64,000 nt of DNA from Bursaphelenchus xylophilus (GCA_904066235.2 CAJFCV020000003.1:11780001-11844000); one strand, 5' to 3'. Shown: positions 22,601-30,308, numbered from the stretch's first letter. A program made the numbers and translations. The notes: a model not told the origin generated them from the sequence alone.

Positions 22601-22871
22601 ATACATTTATTGATAAAACTCGTTGATAGACCAAAATTAGGCAGCTAATTTTTATATATTCTGAATCAGAAAATTTTTGCGAATTTTTTGATATATATCT
22701 CGACCTGTAACTCCACACCACATAGGAGCCTTGTGAGAAAAAAATTTTTTTGAATTTTTTTGAATTTGATGTCTAAAATAATATTTTTTCAGCGACACTG
22801 ACCTGCTCCGGGACCTCCTGACTTCCCTGCCGCGCAGCCAAATCGAACAGCTCCTGAAGCGACAGAAATAA
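5535..22871 (+). CDS. ACC: Acetyl-CoA carboxylase, multidomain (14 exons)
   Basis: The product carboxylates acetyl-CoA to malonyl-CoA, the committed step of fatty-acid synthesis, in the cytosol. Exons join in one frame to give 2,273 codons (2,204 if translation starts at 6248), the usual length of animal ACC. Domains in order, numbered from the 5535 start: a Ser/Thr-rich N terminus (1-120); biotin carboxylase with the glycine-rich ATP-grasp loop [14 protein letters not shown] (311-324) and catalytic [13 protein letters not shown] (442-454); the biotin carrier domain with biotinyl Lys788 in ESMKM; the divergent ACC central region (about 870-1590); and the carboxyltransferase with NSGARIG (1671-1677) and NIRGFSGG (1976-1983). 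No stop or frameshift interrupts it. The nematode gene name would be pod-2, but C. elegans has a second ACC-like gene and I cannot tell which one this matches. The first exon is the least certain part. Confidence 0.95.
5939..5948. promoter_or_regulatory. Perfect ATCACGTGAT E-box
   Basis: A 10-bp palindrome lies in a short GC-rich island between ACC exons 1 and 2. ATCACGTGAT is the E-box form bound by SREBP and USF-type bHLH proteins, and SREBP (SBP-1 in worms) is an established regulator of lipogenic genes. I did not notice another copy in the window. Binding is an inference. Confidence 0.4.
6214..6400 (+). CDS. ACC: ACC exon 2
   Basis: The acceptor GGCGTTGCAG precedes 6214 and the donor GTGAGG follows 6400. 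The frame contains an internal ATG at 6248, 34 nt downstream of the acceptor, so spliced-leader addition here would give a shorter isoform. The end of the exon ([10 protein letters not shown] to ARPIKK) resembles the segment just before the biotin carboxylase domain in nematode ACC and joins in phase 0 to the core of that domain. Confidence 0.85.
6464..6709. repeat. Family A MITE, copy 2, in ACC intron 2
   Basis: Inverted ends are CAGTGTCGGATCTGATCC and its near-complement ending CCCACTG, with TA at the 3' flank and CA at the 5' flank. The interior folds on itself. The insertion lies 63 bp downstream of the exon 2 donor. Confidence 0.75.
7222..7881 (+). CDS. ACC: ACC exon 3 (biotin carboxylase core)
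   Basis: This 220-codon, phase 0-0 exon encodes the N-terminal lobe of biotin carboxylase. It includes NGIAAVKC, the [11 protein letters not shown] motif, GDKIAS and the ATP-binding [14 protein letters not shown] loop. The acceptor is CTCTCCAG and the donor GTGGGG. Confidence 0.97.
7890..8510. repeat. Tandem repeat in ACC intron 3
   Basis: About five copies of a unit of roughly 120-140 bp, each containing GATTGGGCAAGATGACC and TTTGACCGGTCATTTTGG. The word GATTGGGCA or a close variant recurs near 7964, 8085, 8221, 8347 and 8475. Similar units were not seen outside this gene, although the words ACCGGT and TCATGATGACC recur in introns 7 and 9. Confidence 0.75.
8552..8755 (+). CDS. ACC: ACC exon 4
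   Basis: 68 codons, phase 0-0. The segment [12 protein letters not shown] through [13 protein letters not shown] to QKIIEEAPA follows biotin carboxylase without a gap. The donor is GTAGGA. Confidence 0.95.
9014..9492 (+). CDS. ACC: ACC exon 5
   Basis: It starts in phase 0 after CATTTCAG and ends in phase 2. It carries [12 protein letters not shown] and the catalytic biotin carboxylase signature [13 protein letters not shown], then [11 protein letters not shown] and [21 protein letters not shown]. Confidence 0.96.
9493..10000. other. ACC intron 5, low-complexity A/T DNA
   Basis: The intron is dominated by A and T tracts (TTTTTTGAAATTTT-type words). No TIR element or tandem unit is clear. Confidence 0.6.
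10001..10273 (+). CDS. ACC: ACC exon 6
   Basis: The first base completes an Arg codon with exon 5. [29 protein letters not shown] and TGWLDTRI match the end of the biotin carboxylase domain. It ends in phase 2 before GTGAGA. Confidence 0.93.
10274..10821. other. ACC intron 6, nothing found
   Basis: AT-rich sequence without a recognisable repeat. One GC-richer patch (10390-10600) shows no coding or TIR signal. Confidence 0.5.
10822..11440 (+). CDS. ACC: ACC exon 7 (biotin carrier domain)
   Basis: This exon holds the linker and the biotinyl domain. [12 protein letters not shown] precedes [14 protein letters not shown], with the biotinylated Lys at codon 11207-11209. Animal ACCs usually read EVMKM at this site, so Ser replaces the usual Val two residues before Lys; the invariant Met-Lys-Met is kept. 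The exon ends in phase 0 at GTAAGA. Confidence 0.96.
11480..12005. repeat. GTCATGATGAC minisatellite in ACC intron 7
   Basis: Around eight irregularly spaced copies of the palindrome GTCATGATGAC or a close variant (near 11488, 11571, 11625, 11700, 11807, 11831, 11953 and 11983), usually followed by a G- and T-rich run ending TTTTTTGGAAA. Spacing is about 25-120 bp. Confidence 0.75.
12092..12544 (+). CDS. ACC: ACC exon 8 (central region)
   Basis: 151 codons, phase 0-0, after [23 protein letters not shown] and [18 protein letters not shown] align with the start of the eukaryote-specific ACC central domain, which positions the biotin domain between the two active sites. Confidence 0.92.
12610..12970. 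repeat. GGTCGATTTTT tandem repeat in ACC intron 8
   Basis: About six degenerate copies of a unit near 60 bp containing TTGGTCGATTTTT and GGTCGATATTTCCTGAAAA. The rest of the intron (12971-13373) is A/T tracts. Confidence 0.65.
13374..13997 (+). CDS. ACC: ACC exon 9 (central region)
   Basis: 208 codons, phase 0-0. It is clearly coding and in frame with its neighbours, but is one of the most diverged parts of the protein. [15 protein letters not shown] corresponds to the ALEVYVRRAY-type segment of animal ACC. The donor GTAAAA is weaker than most. Confidence 0.9.
14035..14750. repeat. Tandem repeat in ACC intron 9
   Basis: About six degenerate copies of a roughly 100-125-bp unit containing TTGCCCAATTTGACCGGTCA and GGTCATGATGACCGG. 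It combines the ACCGGT palindrome of the intron 3 repeat with the TCATGA palindrome of intron 7. Confidence 0.75.
14789..15186 (+). CDS. ACC: ACC exon 10 (central region)
   Basis: It starts in phase 0 after CTCTTCAG and ends in phase 2. It encodes [20 protein letters not shown] and [17 protein letters not shown], still within the central domain. Confidence 0.9.
15187..15837. other. ACC intron 10, A/T-tract repeat
   Basis: Almost the whole intron is a degenerate simple repeat of TTTTTGATTAAAAAATAT and CGAATTTTAAATATTTTT-type words. There is no TIR element. Confidence 0.7.
15838..16547 (+). CDS. ACC: ACC exon 11 (central region)
   Basis: The first base completes an Arg codon and the last base, with AC at 17424, makes Asp. 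[18 protein letters not shown] and [17 protein letters not shown] match the end of the central domain, and [15 protein letters not shown] leads into the carboxyltransferase. Confidence 0.94.
16548..17423. other. ACC intron 11, A/T tracts with a short duplication
   Basis: The intron is poly-T and poly-A rich. A segment near 16774-16860 (CAAATTGTAGACAGGGGG) is repeated near 16924-17010 (CAAATTGCAGACAGTGGA), giving a two-copy repeat about 150 bp apart. No other element was seen. Confidence 0.5.
17424..19045 (+). CDS. ACC: ACC exon 12 (carboxyltransferase)
   Basis: The largest exon (1,622 nt) encodes most of the carboxyltransferase, which moves the carboxyl group from biotin to acetyl-CoA. Visible landmarks are [51 protein letters not shown] [34 protein letters not shown] and [14 protein letters not shown]. 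The usual NWRGFSGG reads NIRGFSGG here. It ends in phase 0 before GTACGC. Confidence 0.98.
19255..19970. repeat. Foldback element in ACC intron 12 with nested family A MITE
   Basis: Arms of roughly 200 bp are inverted complements: ATTGGGACATCAGGTACCC (19291) through GGGCCGGTCCTAAATTT pairs with the segment ending near 19930. Weaker pairing extends outwards. A TA-flanked family A MITE (19482-19748) sits at the apex, so it inserted into an older foldback. Confidence 0.75.
19482..19748. repeat. Family A MITE, copy 3, nested
   Basis: The left end is CAGTGGCGGACCTGATTC and the right end is the inverted complement ending CGCCGCTG. TA flanks both ends (19480-19481 and 19749-19750). The element is itself palindromic. 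Confidence 0.8.
20005..20295. repeat. Tandem repeat in ACC intron 12
   Basis: Four to five copies of a unit of about 65 bp containing TTTCACCCAAAAAAGTCAAA and TTTTTCTCGCAGCAAAATTC. The repeat ends about 50 bp before the exon 13 acceptor. Confidence 0.8.
20347..20687 (+). CDS. ACC: ACC exon 13
   Basis: Starts in phase 0 after GATTTCAG with [20 protein letters not shown], the conserved segment after the carboxyltransferase active site. Ends in phase 2 before GTGGGT. Confidence 0.95.
20700..21390. repeat. Tandem repeat in ACC intron 13
   Basis: About five to six copies of a unit of roughly 120-150 bp containing GCTGCAGAAAGAGTTTTT followed by TTTTTTGTTGGAATTTTT. The right edge abuts the nested inverted-repeat elements that start at about 21397. 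Confidence 0.75.
21716..21790 (+). tRNA. tRNA-like sequence in family G left arm
   Basis: It starts GCAGTGGTGGCCGAGTGG and has a canonical internal promoter A box (TGGCCGAGTGG), but a degenerate B box (AGTTCGACTTC). The D-arm is of the Ser/Leu type, but the anticodon and acceptor stems do not pair fully. I read it as a transposon-borne tRNA relic rather than a working tRNA. Confidence 0.35.
22031..22111 (-). tRNA. tRNA-like sequence in family G right arm
   Basis: On the - strand it reads GCGGTGGTGGCCGAGTGG, with an intact A box and a good B box (GGTTCGATCC). Its 5' half matches the copy at 21716. The acceptor stem does not close, so function as a tRNA is doubtful; an RNA polymerase III promoter could still work. 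Confidence 0.4.
22465..22541 (-). tRNA. tRNA-like sequence with upstream hairpin (family F)
   Basis: On the - strand it reads GCGGTGTGGCCGAGTGGTTA and has a B box GGTTCGATTC. A possible anticodon loop TTGGGAA would give GGG. It resembles class II (Ser/Leu-type) tRNAs, but the stems pair imperfectly. A perfect hairpin, CTCTTCCTTCGGAAGAG, lies directly upstream (22542-22559), exactly as in the copy at 36282. Confidence 0.45.
22793..22871 (+). CDS. ACC: ACC exon 14 (C terminus)
   Basis: The first base completes a Ser codon with exon 13. The segment ends with [19 protein letters not shown] and a TAA stop at 22869-22871, resembling the short helical C terminus of animal ACCs. The acceptor is TTTTTTCAG. 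Confidence 0.88.
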
Positions 22872-23140
22872 CCACCCCAGAACATATCATAACCAGCCTT
22901 ACTGAGAATATCGAGCTAAAGTTTCAATTCTATGGTAATATGTAAATTTCTATCTATTCGCCGTCACTTTTGTAGCTTGCTCTTTTATTAACTAGAGTTT
23001 GTAATAGTAATAGTTATTATGGAAAATATATTGTTCAAATTTTTATACAAAATTGCAAATTTTTCGAGTTTTTTTTAATTTTTTTGAAATTTTTACCGAT
23101 TTCCTTCACTTATCACCAAAAATCTTGTGATTTGGAGGCA
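22872..23140 (+). other. ACC 3' untranslated region and flank
   Basis: This is non-repetitive, AT-rich DNA after the ACC stop. I see no AATAAA in the first 200 bp; AATATA near 23027 is a possible variant signal. Confidence 0.4.
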
Positions 23141-23259
23141 CAGTGGGATTTTTTGCAACGATTTTTTTATTAAAAAAATTTTTTTGAAAAAAAAAAATTT
23201 TTTTTGAAAATTTTTTTTTTTTGAAATTTTTTGAAAAAAAAGTTGTAAAAATTCCACTG
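23141..23259. repeat. Small TIR element made of A/T tracts
   Basis: It starts CAGTGGGATTTTTTGCAAC and ends with the inverted complement, GTTGTAAAAATTCCACTG, followed by TA. The interior is alternating poly-A and poly-T. CAGTG ends beside TA suggest a Tc1-like non-autonomous element. Confidence 0.55.
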
Positions 23260-23944
23260 TAATAGTTAGCCTAGTTTTACATGGGTCCATTCTCAATAAT
23301 TTTCACAAATTTTCCCAATTTTTTCATCTATTTTTCACCTTTTTTCCAATTTTTTCATCTATTTTTCACCTTTTTTTCAATTTTTTTATTGATTTGTTTG
23401 AAATACGGTTATTTTCGCCCATCAAGTGCCTTTTTGTATTCACTCATTTCGTATTACTAAAATTGTTATTGCCAAATAAGCGAGAGCCCCGACAAAATCG
23501 TCTCGAATTTCTCATGACCTTGGGACATCCAGATATAAGCGCCTTCGATATTTTTAATTTTCATTCTCCGCCGCTTTTCCGCGATTATTGTTGACGTGTG
23601 ATGATGCGGATCACAAATAAACAGTAAATAAATGAAATTTGTTGGAAATTTTGGAATTATTGAAAAAAAATTTTTTTTTGCAAAAAAAAATTTTTTTGAT
23701 GACATTAAAAACATGTGAGAAGTAATGAAATTTACTTCTGTAAACATCAACAACCCACCGTACACCCCCCTAAACTACAAATTTTGTACAGTTTTTACAG
23801 CTCAACACCAAAAAATTTCAATTTTTTTCAATTTTATTAGCAATGCGAATGGAATTAGCGCGAAAAACATACGGCTTTTGGTGAAGTTGATGCGTAAACA
23901 AGCTGAAAATAGAGGTAAAATGTCAGAGTGTATATGAACTTTAA

Positions 23945-24660
23945 AAAAAAAGGAATTTGAAAAATTTTGATTTTGGCTAGCTGCGCCCTAGACTTTGAAA
24001 ATTTGGGTCTGAAATTGACGAAAAGCATTCTATTTCACTGAAATTACAGAGAAAAGTTGATATTTTATAAAAATAAATTTTTTATTTTTTGCGAGCTGCG
24101 CCCTAGGTTGACAAATTTAGTCTGGAAATTGACGAAAAAGCCTTCTATTTCACTGAAATTAAAGAGAAAAGTTGATATTTTATAAAAATAATTAAATTTA
24201 ATTTTTCCGAGCTGCGCCCTAGACTTTGAAAATTTAGGTCTGAAATTGAGGGAAAGGCATTCTATTTGATTGAAATTACAGAGAAAAGTTGATATTTTAT
24301 AAAAATAATTAAATAAATTTTTTAAAATTTTTCCGAGCTGCGCCCTAGGGTTGAAAATTTTGTGTGGAAATAGCAGAAAAATGCCTTATTTTATCCGACA
24401 TTTGTTGAAATTACAGTTAGTAATTGTTATTTCACAGAAATTAATTTTTTTAATTTTTGCGAGCTGCGCCCTAGGTTTAAAATTTTAGTCCCCAATTTGG
24501 CAAAAAATGCGGGTTTTTAGTTGAAATGACAGAGAACAGTCGATATCTTACAAAAAAATTTATATAATTTTTGCGAGCTGCGCCCTAGGTTCAGCAATCT
24601 ACGTGTCAAATCGACAAATCTTTATAATTTTTGTGGTATTTTATATAATAAATTTTTTTT
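23945..24660. repeat. Six-copy tandem repeat, unit about 115-126 bp
   Basis: The word AGCTGCGCCCTAG recurs at 23979, 24094, 24210, 24336, 24462 and 24576. Between occurrences the unit contains GAAATTGACGAAAA, TTCTATTTCACTGAAATTA and AGAGAAAAGTTGATATTTTA. The last two copies are more diverged. The array is not related to the intronic ACC repeats. Confidence 0.85.
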
Positions 24661-25198
24661 TGCAAATTTCCTGAACTTTTGCTCTTTCAAAATAAAATGA
24701 CGTCACTTCCACTCAAACAGTGGTTTTTCTTTGTTTTTCTTGCTCATGTGTCAAGAAATGCCCGCGCATAACGCAATTAGCCAAGAAAACTCATACTCCG
24801 CAAGAGTCCGTTGTTTATTGACTTCCACTTCCCCTCTCTACACATACATTCCTAATCAAGTTTGCAAATGGGTCGGGCTCCTGCTACTGTCCTTTTCTGA
24901 TGACAATTGTGACAGTTTTGCAAGTTTTTTGGTCAAAAAAATCGCGGAGCCCCGCAATACTGGTCGTTGCATGAAGTTCGTAGACTTTTTTGTCGTGCGA
25001 ACAAGACTCGCTTTTTGCGGTGTGCATTTGAGCTTTTGAACCGTGCAATATGTATCGACCTGTAACTCCATACCCTTTAGTAGCAATGGCGCCGCGAAAA
25101 ACTGGTTGTTGTCAAAATTCGACGCACATCTTTTCCAAAGCGTGACGAAAATTCAGAGTAATTTTTTATTAGATGTATTCGATTTTCCTTCCATGCTA
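24661..25198. other. Intergenic DNA with repeat fragments
   Basis: Contains a fragment of a GCAC-N-GTGC-type element (24970-25040) and a family F arm remnant near 25047-25085 (ATCGACCTGTAACTCCATAC). No gene is supported. Confidence 0.5.
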
Positions 25199-25466
25199 TT
25201 ACGCTTTTTCAAAAGTGCAGACACATTTTGTCGTGGGCCGCACCGTGCACAAAACTCCCTTTTGCGGGGTGCATTTTGATCTTTTGCACTGTGCAACCGG
25301 ATATCGCTGCGACGCAAGCTTTTCTCAACGGAGCCGGCGCGAATTTTTTGAAATTGCACAGTGCAAAATTTTTCGAAAAGGATCGCGTCGCGCGGCGAAC
25401 ACGAAACTTGCACTGTGCGGTGCAAAAAAGGCCGGAACATGTGTCTGCACTTTTGAAAAAGCGTAA
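25199..25466. repeat. Family C element, TTACGCTTTTTC ends
   Basis: Perfect inverted ends, TTACGCTTTTTCAAAAGTGC and its complement extending a further 6 bp, are flanked by TA on both sides (25197-25198 and 25467-25468). The interior carries about seven GCAC-N-GTGC words. Confidence 0.8.
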
Positions 25467-25601
25467 TAGTAGTGTGAATATTTTTCAAATGTGCGTAGAC
25501 TTTTTTGTCGCTCCGCACATCGCATTTTGCAGTTTGCTCGCCATTTCGGACCATAGTTTTAGCAGCGTGGCCGGTTCTGGATCGCCATACTCCGACATAT
25601 A

Positions 25602-25820
25602 CTAGTCGTTCCAGAAAGCGAGTGCACTTTTTTTCGCGGCGCACAGTGCATTTTTCTTCTTTTTGCACTGTGCAATTGTCGTCGCGCGCCCAAAATGCGC
25701 GGCGACAGAGTTGAAAAAAGCTTATGTCGCTGCGATTTTTGAATTGCACGGTGCAAAAGGTCAAATGCACAGTGCGGAAAATTTGCGACGAAAGGTGCAC
25801 GCACTTTCTGGAACGCCTAG
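25602..25820. repeat. Family C element, CTAGTCGTTCC ends
   Basis: The left end is CTAGTCGTTCCAGAAAG and the right end is its inverted complement (GGAACGCCTAG), flanked by TA on both sides. The interior carries several GCAC-N-GTGC words on each arm, which pair across the centre. Confidence 0.8.
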
Positions 25821-26113
25821 TAACTTAGGTCTTTAGTAGACATACCAAAAAGTAAAATACAATAATAAACATAAAATAGAACCCCAAAAACCACGGAGGG
25901 CCCCTCGGCCCCATCCTCTCGGAGGGCCTAGATATGCAATTCGAGGGTCACTTCGCTCCAACCTCTCGCTCACATCGACTGGCCAACCGATCGGGCATTC
26001 GCCTCGATCGGGCCGTTGACCTAGTTTCAAGATCGAATAAAGGGGCGGAGTCTGAACCCTTAGCTCCATTTTGCATTGTGAAATTGTTTGACGCGGGCGC
26101 AAATTTTGCGGCG

Positions 26114-26252
26114 TCGGGAAAATAATGAGCTCGCATCGAAAATCGCATAGCCGCTAAGAAAATGAATTGTGTCGATGCAAAATCAATTTTCTTTTCACTT
26201 CAGCGACATGATCGGCGAGCGACATTGCGCTCATTATTTTCCCGACAGACTT
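26114..26252. repeat. Family B2 MITE upstream of receptor gene 1
   Basis: Ends are TCGGGAAAATAATGAGC and the inverted complement GCTCATTATTTTCCCGACAG. The left tip is truncated. The right end lies about 60 bp upstream of the receptor 1 start codon. Confidence 0.75.
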
Positions 26253-26313
26253 ATTAAAAATATAAAAAACTTTGTTTTTCTTTATTTTTCAAAATTTCCA
26301 CCACTTCAGTCAT

Positions 26314-26688
26314 ATGACAATGCACAATTTCACGCAAACCGAGCCCGTCAACCCCACCATCGACAGCGCCGCAATGTTGACGCTGAATGTGGCAATGCTT
26401 TTGGAGGTTGCGATCGTCCCACTGCTCATCCACCTGGTCGTGCATCACTCCAGCCACATTCAGCACTACAAGTACTTTCTGCTGAACAACATTGGCTGGT
26501 GTTTCCTGCTGACCACGACGTTGTGGGCGAGCAAGATCCACTTCCATTTCCCGGCGCCCTGTGTGCACTTTGAGCCGGTGTTCAGCACCGACTACTTCAA
26601 CAGCACCGTGTATTTGTATGTGTTCATCATTGGGGTGGTGAATGTGCTGGCCAGCATGGCGTGCACGATCATTTATCGACTGAGTCAT
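26314..26688 (+). CDS. Receptor 1 exon 1
   Basis: 125 codons from ATG to the donor GTGAGT, ending in phase 0. Encodes the N terminus and helices 1-3. An in-frame ATG at 26272 lies upstream of the acceptor and is unlikely to be used. Confidence 0.87.
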
Positions 26689-29600
26689 GTGAGTTAGGGG
26701 GTTTAGATCAACTCTTTGTCCGAGGGGTATGGTGGCCGGGGCGGGCCAAAAAATTGACTTGATTGGAGGGCCCTGAAAAATTGGGCTTGTTATCAGTCTG
26801 TCGGGAAAATAATGTACACAGTGGGGGACCTGATCGAGTGGCAAAAAAGTATCAATTTGCGTCGGGGAAGTATCAAAAATGCGGCAAAATGCCTCCCTCT
26901 CCAAGCGAAAAAACTCCGATTTCAAATGCGCGCCCTTTCTTTTTGAGCCGCGTCCTTCAAAACGAAGTTTTTTTCACTTGGAGAGGGAAGCATTTTGCCA
27001 CATTTTCGATACTTCCCGGATGCATCAAAAAATGTAGGAAAAGGACTCCTTCTTCAACTAAAAAAGACTCATAAAAAAACTCCATTTTGAAGGGCTCCTT
27101 TCCCACGGCAAAAATAGCGGGCGCGATTTTGAAATTGGAGTTTTCTCACTTGGAGAGCGAGGTATTTTGCCACATTTTTTGATACTTCCCGGATGCAAAA
27201 TGGTACTTTTTTGCCACTGGATGAGGTCCGCCACTGTATCTCGCTAATTTGCTGGCTAATTCCAATTGTTGACGTATTAAGGTAGACTAGCGGACCTGTC
27301 CGTGTCGGCCTGTGTTGTCGTGTTACCGATTACTTTTATACTTTTATAATGGCTCTTTGCGAGACCTTTATTTATGGCCAAGGTTTATTTCCCCGCACAG
27401 ACAGGCTGTTCTTTGCAATAAGCCCTATAAGAGGTAGGGTAATTGGCTTGCTCAGAATTGGCCGGCTGTTTCGGCTAATTTATGGAGCACGCTCTGTGAC
27501 TTGTAGCTTGCGAAACTACTCCAAGAAAAGAGTGACAAATATGACGAGAATACCTAATTTGGACAAAAAAAAATTCTGGTCTATGAGGCTTTTTTATTTT
27601 GCAAGCGATGCTAAATACTACATAAAGTGCGTAGACTTTTCGGGTCATCACCAAATCGACCAATACGGATCGTAGGGCTGTTGGATGCCCGAAAAAAATA
27701 GTATGAAGTGCTCACGAGGCCTGGTGAAGCCGTTGGATGGTCGGCGAAGGCTCGGCGGAGGCTCGGCGGAGACTTGGCGAAGGCTCGGCGGAGCCTTGCC
27801 TTTTTGCTCAAGTTTTTTTCAATTCAAGAGCTTTGTTTGTAGCTGAAGTACACCCTGAAATCTTGACAAGCCATAAAATATCAAATTGAATTTTTACTAC
27901 ACCTTTTAAGGCATTAAAATGGTAATTCCAATCTGAAAAAGGGGCAATTTTGTGGATATGCTGAGTCAAAAAAAATTTCCGATTTTTTTGATATATGTAT
28001 GTCTCGGTCTGTAACTCCATACCCCATAAATCAAATTAACAAAATTCAAACAGCTCCAAAAAATGTCCAAAATCGAGGTCTTTCTGTTTGACATACAAAA
28101 AAACCATGTTAAATAATCGATATGGACATGGAAATCAAAGTATTATACTAGGCCAAAAGAGCACGGACAATTTAATGGTAAAAGAATGATTCGGCTACAT
28201 CTAAACATTTTCGCGCCAGAACCCATGAAAAAAAAGTTTCTGTTTTTTCTGGCCACCCTGTACTTCCCATTTTTAAAAGCCCATTTTCAGGCGCAGAACT
28301 CGCGAAACGCCCGATTCTTCGAGAGCAGAAAGCACGCTTACATTGCGTTCGCCGTCTTCCAATTATGTTCCTCGCTCACGTTCATGGGTCTACTGCGAGC
28401 CATTCAAATCACCGACCCTGTGGAAGCCCGTGAAGAGCTGTTCCTACGACTCCCGTATTTGGCCGAGATGCCGTATCCATTCATCTGCGTCCGCAGCGGT
28501 TTCATCGCCATCCTCATCAGTTTCGGCGCCGCCGTCATGTTGGTCGTGATTGCGGTGATCGGCACAGTGATGCTGGCCGTTTTGTATTACAAATTGAAGG
28601 CCAATCGAGCGGCATTGACCGAGCGTACCGCTCGACTTCAGTTCATGCTGTTTTACGCGCTGACCATTCAGATTGTCAATTACTACGTGCTGGAGCTGTT
28701 CCCGATGATCTTCGATTGTGTTGGGCTGACTTTTGGGTAAGAATTATGCGACTACGCCTTTTCAAAAGTGCCTAGTCTTTTAATACTGGGGTAGTAGTCT
28801 TCCAGGAAGTGCCTAGACTTTTTTTGGCCGCACCGTGCAAAAAACCCCTTTTTGCGGGGTGCATTTTGACCGTTTGCACCGTGGATTATCGCCGCGACGC
28901 AAGCTTTTCTCAACCAAATTGGCGCGAATTTTGGGTACGCCAAAAGAATTGCACATGGCGAAATGTCTCGAAAAGGATAGCGTCGCGCAAAATGTACTGT
29001 GCGGTGCGAAAAAAGGCCAAAAAAGTCTACGCACTTTTGAAAAAGAGTAATATTTATTTTCGTAAAGTGCATAGAAATATTTTCGTTTTCGCACAGATCA
29101 TTTTGAACGCTTTCCCACGCTTATCGCCAACGCACGGTGCATTTTCTGTTTGCGCACCGTGCAAACCACAAAAAGGTCGTCTGCACTGTGCAAAACCAGA
29201 AAAAAGTGAATGCACGGTGCAAAAATGGGGGATTGTTGTGTACGGTGCGGCCGCGACAAAAAACCGTTTGCACTCTGCAAATTCTTCGGCAAACCCAGCG
29301 GCGACACAGTTGAAAATAGCTTACGTCGAAGCGACATTTCGATGCACAGTGCAAAATTGGAAAATGTGAAATGCACGGTGCAAGACGGAGGTTTTTTTTT
29401 CACGCTGCGGAGCGCGATAAATGTCCATGCACTTGATGAAAATGCAAATTTCTTGGCAACCGCTGCAAAATACAAACTAAGATTTTCATCAGTTGATACT
29501 TATGTCGGCGTGTGTGCAAAATTTTAAGAAAATCTGGGATTTGCGCTTAAATTACTTCACTACATTTTCTGTTACGTGCGTCGGCGCGGTTTGCGTGCGT

Positions 29601-30012
29601 TTGCCATAAAGACGAAAAATGTCAACGCACTTTTGAGAAAGCAGTGATATTTTCATTCTTCTGTTAGCATTTTCAAAAACTGCATGGGCTTTTTTTCAAG
29701 GTCCACAACTGTCACAACAAACCTAGTTTTTTCACCGAGCATTTCACGTTTCTTTTGTTTTTCAGTTACGCCCACGGCGAAGCAACAATGTTGATCGTTG
29801 AAGCTCTAATCTCCATTCACAGTATTGTCGATTATTTGTGCATCATCTTCTTCATCACCCCGTACCGACGAGCGGTGGGGAAGATGTGCCGGAGAATGGT
29901 TGGAATGCAGATCAATCCGCGACGTCCCTCTATGTTCTCCTCCGAGACAGTCGAGATCAAAAAAGAGGACATGCGACGGGGTTCGACTTACGCGAAGATG
30001 GGAAATTTTTGA
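26314..30012 (+). CDS. Nematode serpentine chemoreceptor 1 (Srh/Sri/Str-superfamily-like, 3 exons)
   Basis: The joined exons encode a 355-residue seven-helix receptor. Membrane segments by eye: 20-43, 52-72, 98-121, 141-160, 196-225, 242-265 and 281-304. An NST sequon (96-98) lies in the first outer loop. Features of the large nematode Str/Srh-type superfamily are YKYFLLNN before helix 2, YR after helix 3, the TARLQ...F.AL.IQ segment entering helix 6, and HSIVDY followed by PYRR at the end of helix 7. The tail is basic and Ser-rich. Such proteins act as chemosensory GPCRs in sensory neurons; the ligand is unknown. I lean towards Srh/Sri but cannot settle the subfamily. A TTCAG acceptor ends 4 bp before the ATG, compatible with spliced-leader trans-splicing. 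Both introns are filled with MITEs. Confidence 0.88.
26793..26814. repeat. Family B end fragment interrupted by a family A MITE
   Basis: TCAGTCTGTCGGGAAAATAA is present with its TA flank, but the element stops after 22 bp where a family A MITE begins. No right half was found on the other side. Confidence 0.6.
26819..27236. repeat. Family A MITE, copy 4 (double-length)
   Basis: The outer ends are CAGTGGGGGACCTGATCG and its inverted complement with 3' TA. An internal end-like segment (about 26985-27025) suggests that one copy inserted into, or recombined with, another. Confidence 0.75.
27717..27797. repeat. GGCGAAGGCTCGGCGGA short tandem repeat (family K)
   Basis: Five to six imperfect copies of a 12-14-bp unit, variants of GGCTCGGCGGAGACTTGGCG. 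Related runs occur at 30772-30826, 34985-35032 and, inverted, at 58788-58860 and 62817-62860. They usually follow a conserved leader with GAGGCCTGG and CCGTTGGATG. Confidence 0.7.
27830..28022. repeat. Family F right-arm fragment in receptor 1 intron 1
   Basis: Contains CTTGACAAGCCATAAAATAT and, at the right edge, TGTAACTCCATACCCCATA, both found in the long-TIR tRNA-bearing elements. No tRNA-like cargo is present. Related fragments lie at 30838-31110 and 51305-51555. Confidence 0.55.
28291..28736 (+). CDS. Receptor 1 exon 2
   Basis: Phase 0 start after CATTTTCAG and phase 2 end before GTAAGA. Encodes helices 4-6 and the segment after helix 6. Confidence 0.87.
28753..29050. repeat. Family C composite in receptor 1 intron 2
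   Basis: The outer ends (TACGCCTTTTCAAAAGTGC against GCACTTTTGAAAAAGAGTA) match the element at 25199. A second left end of the GTAGTCTTCCAGGAAGTGC type lies inside (28791-28820), so two related elements are nested. Confidence 0.65.
29058..29450. repeat. Family C element rich in GCAC-N-GTGC
   Basis: Ends ATTTTCGTAAAGTGCATAG and the inverted complement (CATGCACTTGATGAAAAT). About ten GCAC-N-GTGC words lie in the interior, which runs to within about 320 bp of receptor 1 exon 3. Confidence 0.65.
29766..30012 (+). CDS. Receptor 1 exon 3
   Basis: The first base completes Gly274. Encodes helix 7 with HSIVDYLCIIFF and PYRR, then the cytoplasmic tail. The TGA stop is at 30010-30012. Confidence 0.85.
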
Positions 30013-30234
30013 GTATTATAACATCTCATTTCTATTTAATTTTTTTTTTCATTTGATGCAAGTTTAAAAGAAGAATGTAATGAAGAATGAATATATTTAC
30101 GTACATGTACATATATATTACACTGAGGACTGTGACGGAAGTTGAAGGGGTTCTGCCATCTTGTTCAAGGCCTTACCGAAGGGGCAGATCTATATCATCG
30201 AAATGCCAGTGTCCAAAATACACCCACAACTGTC

Positions 30235-30308
30235 CAATGGCGGACCTTTTTCATACTTCCCGGATGCAAAATGGAACGTTTTTTGCCACTGGATCAGGTC
30301 CGTCACTG
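30235..30308. repeat. Family A MITE, copy 5, internally deleted
   Basis: A left-end stub, CAATGGCGGACC, is joined directly to a right half ending GGATCAGGTCCGTCACTG. Total length is 74 bp. Confidence 0.6.

Larger units (their letters stand above)
21397..22741. mobile_element. Outer long-TIR element with tRNA-like cargo (family F)
   Basis: The left arm (21397-21515, starting ACAAGGAAAGTACTTCTATG, with ACAGGTCGAGATATATATC and TTAGCTGCCTAATTTTGGTC) is the inverted complement of the right arm (about 22630-22740). Between them lie a tRNA-like unit on the - strand (22465-22541) and a second, nested inverted-repeat element (21527-22304). No transposase is encoded, so it is non-autonomous. Family F1 at 36069-36662 shares the arms and cargo. 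It sits wholly in ACC intron 13. Confidence 0.75.

Noticed and set aside
27349..27675. 108-codon frame in receptor 1 intron 1
   Set aside because: No family resemblance, and it lies inside a well-defined intron beside a MITE.
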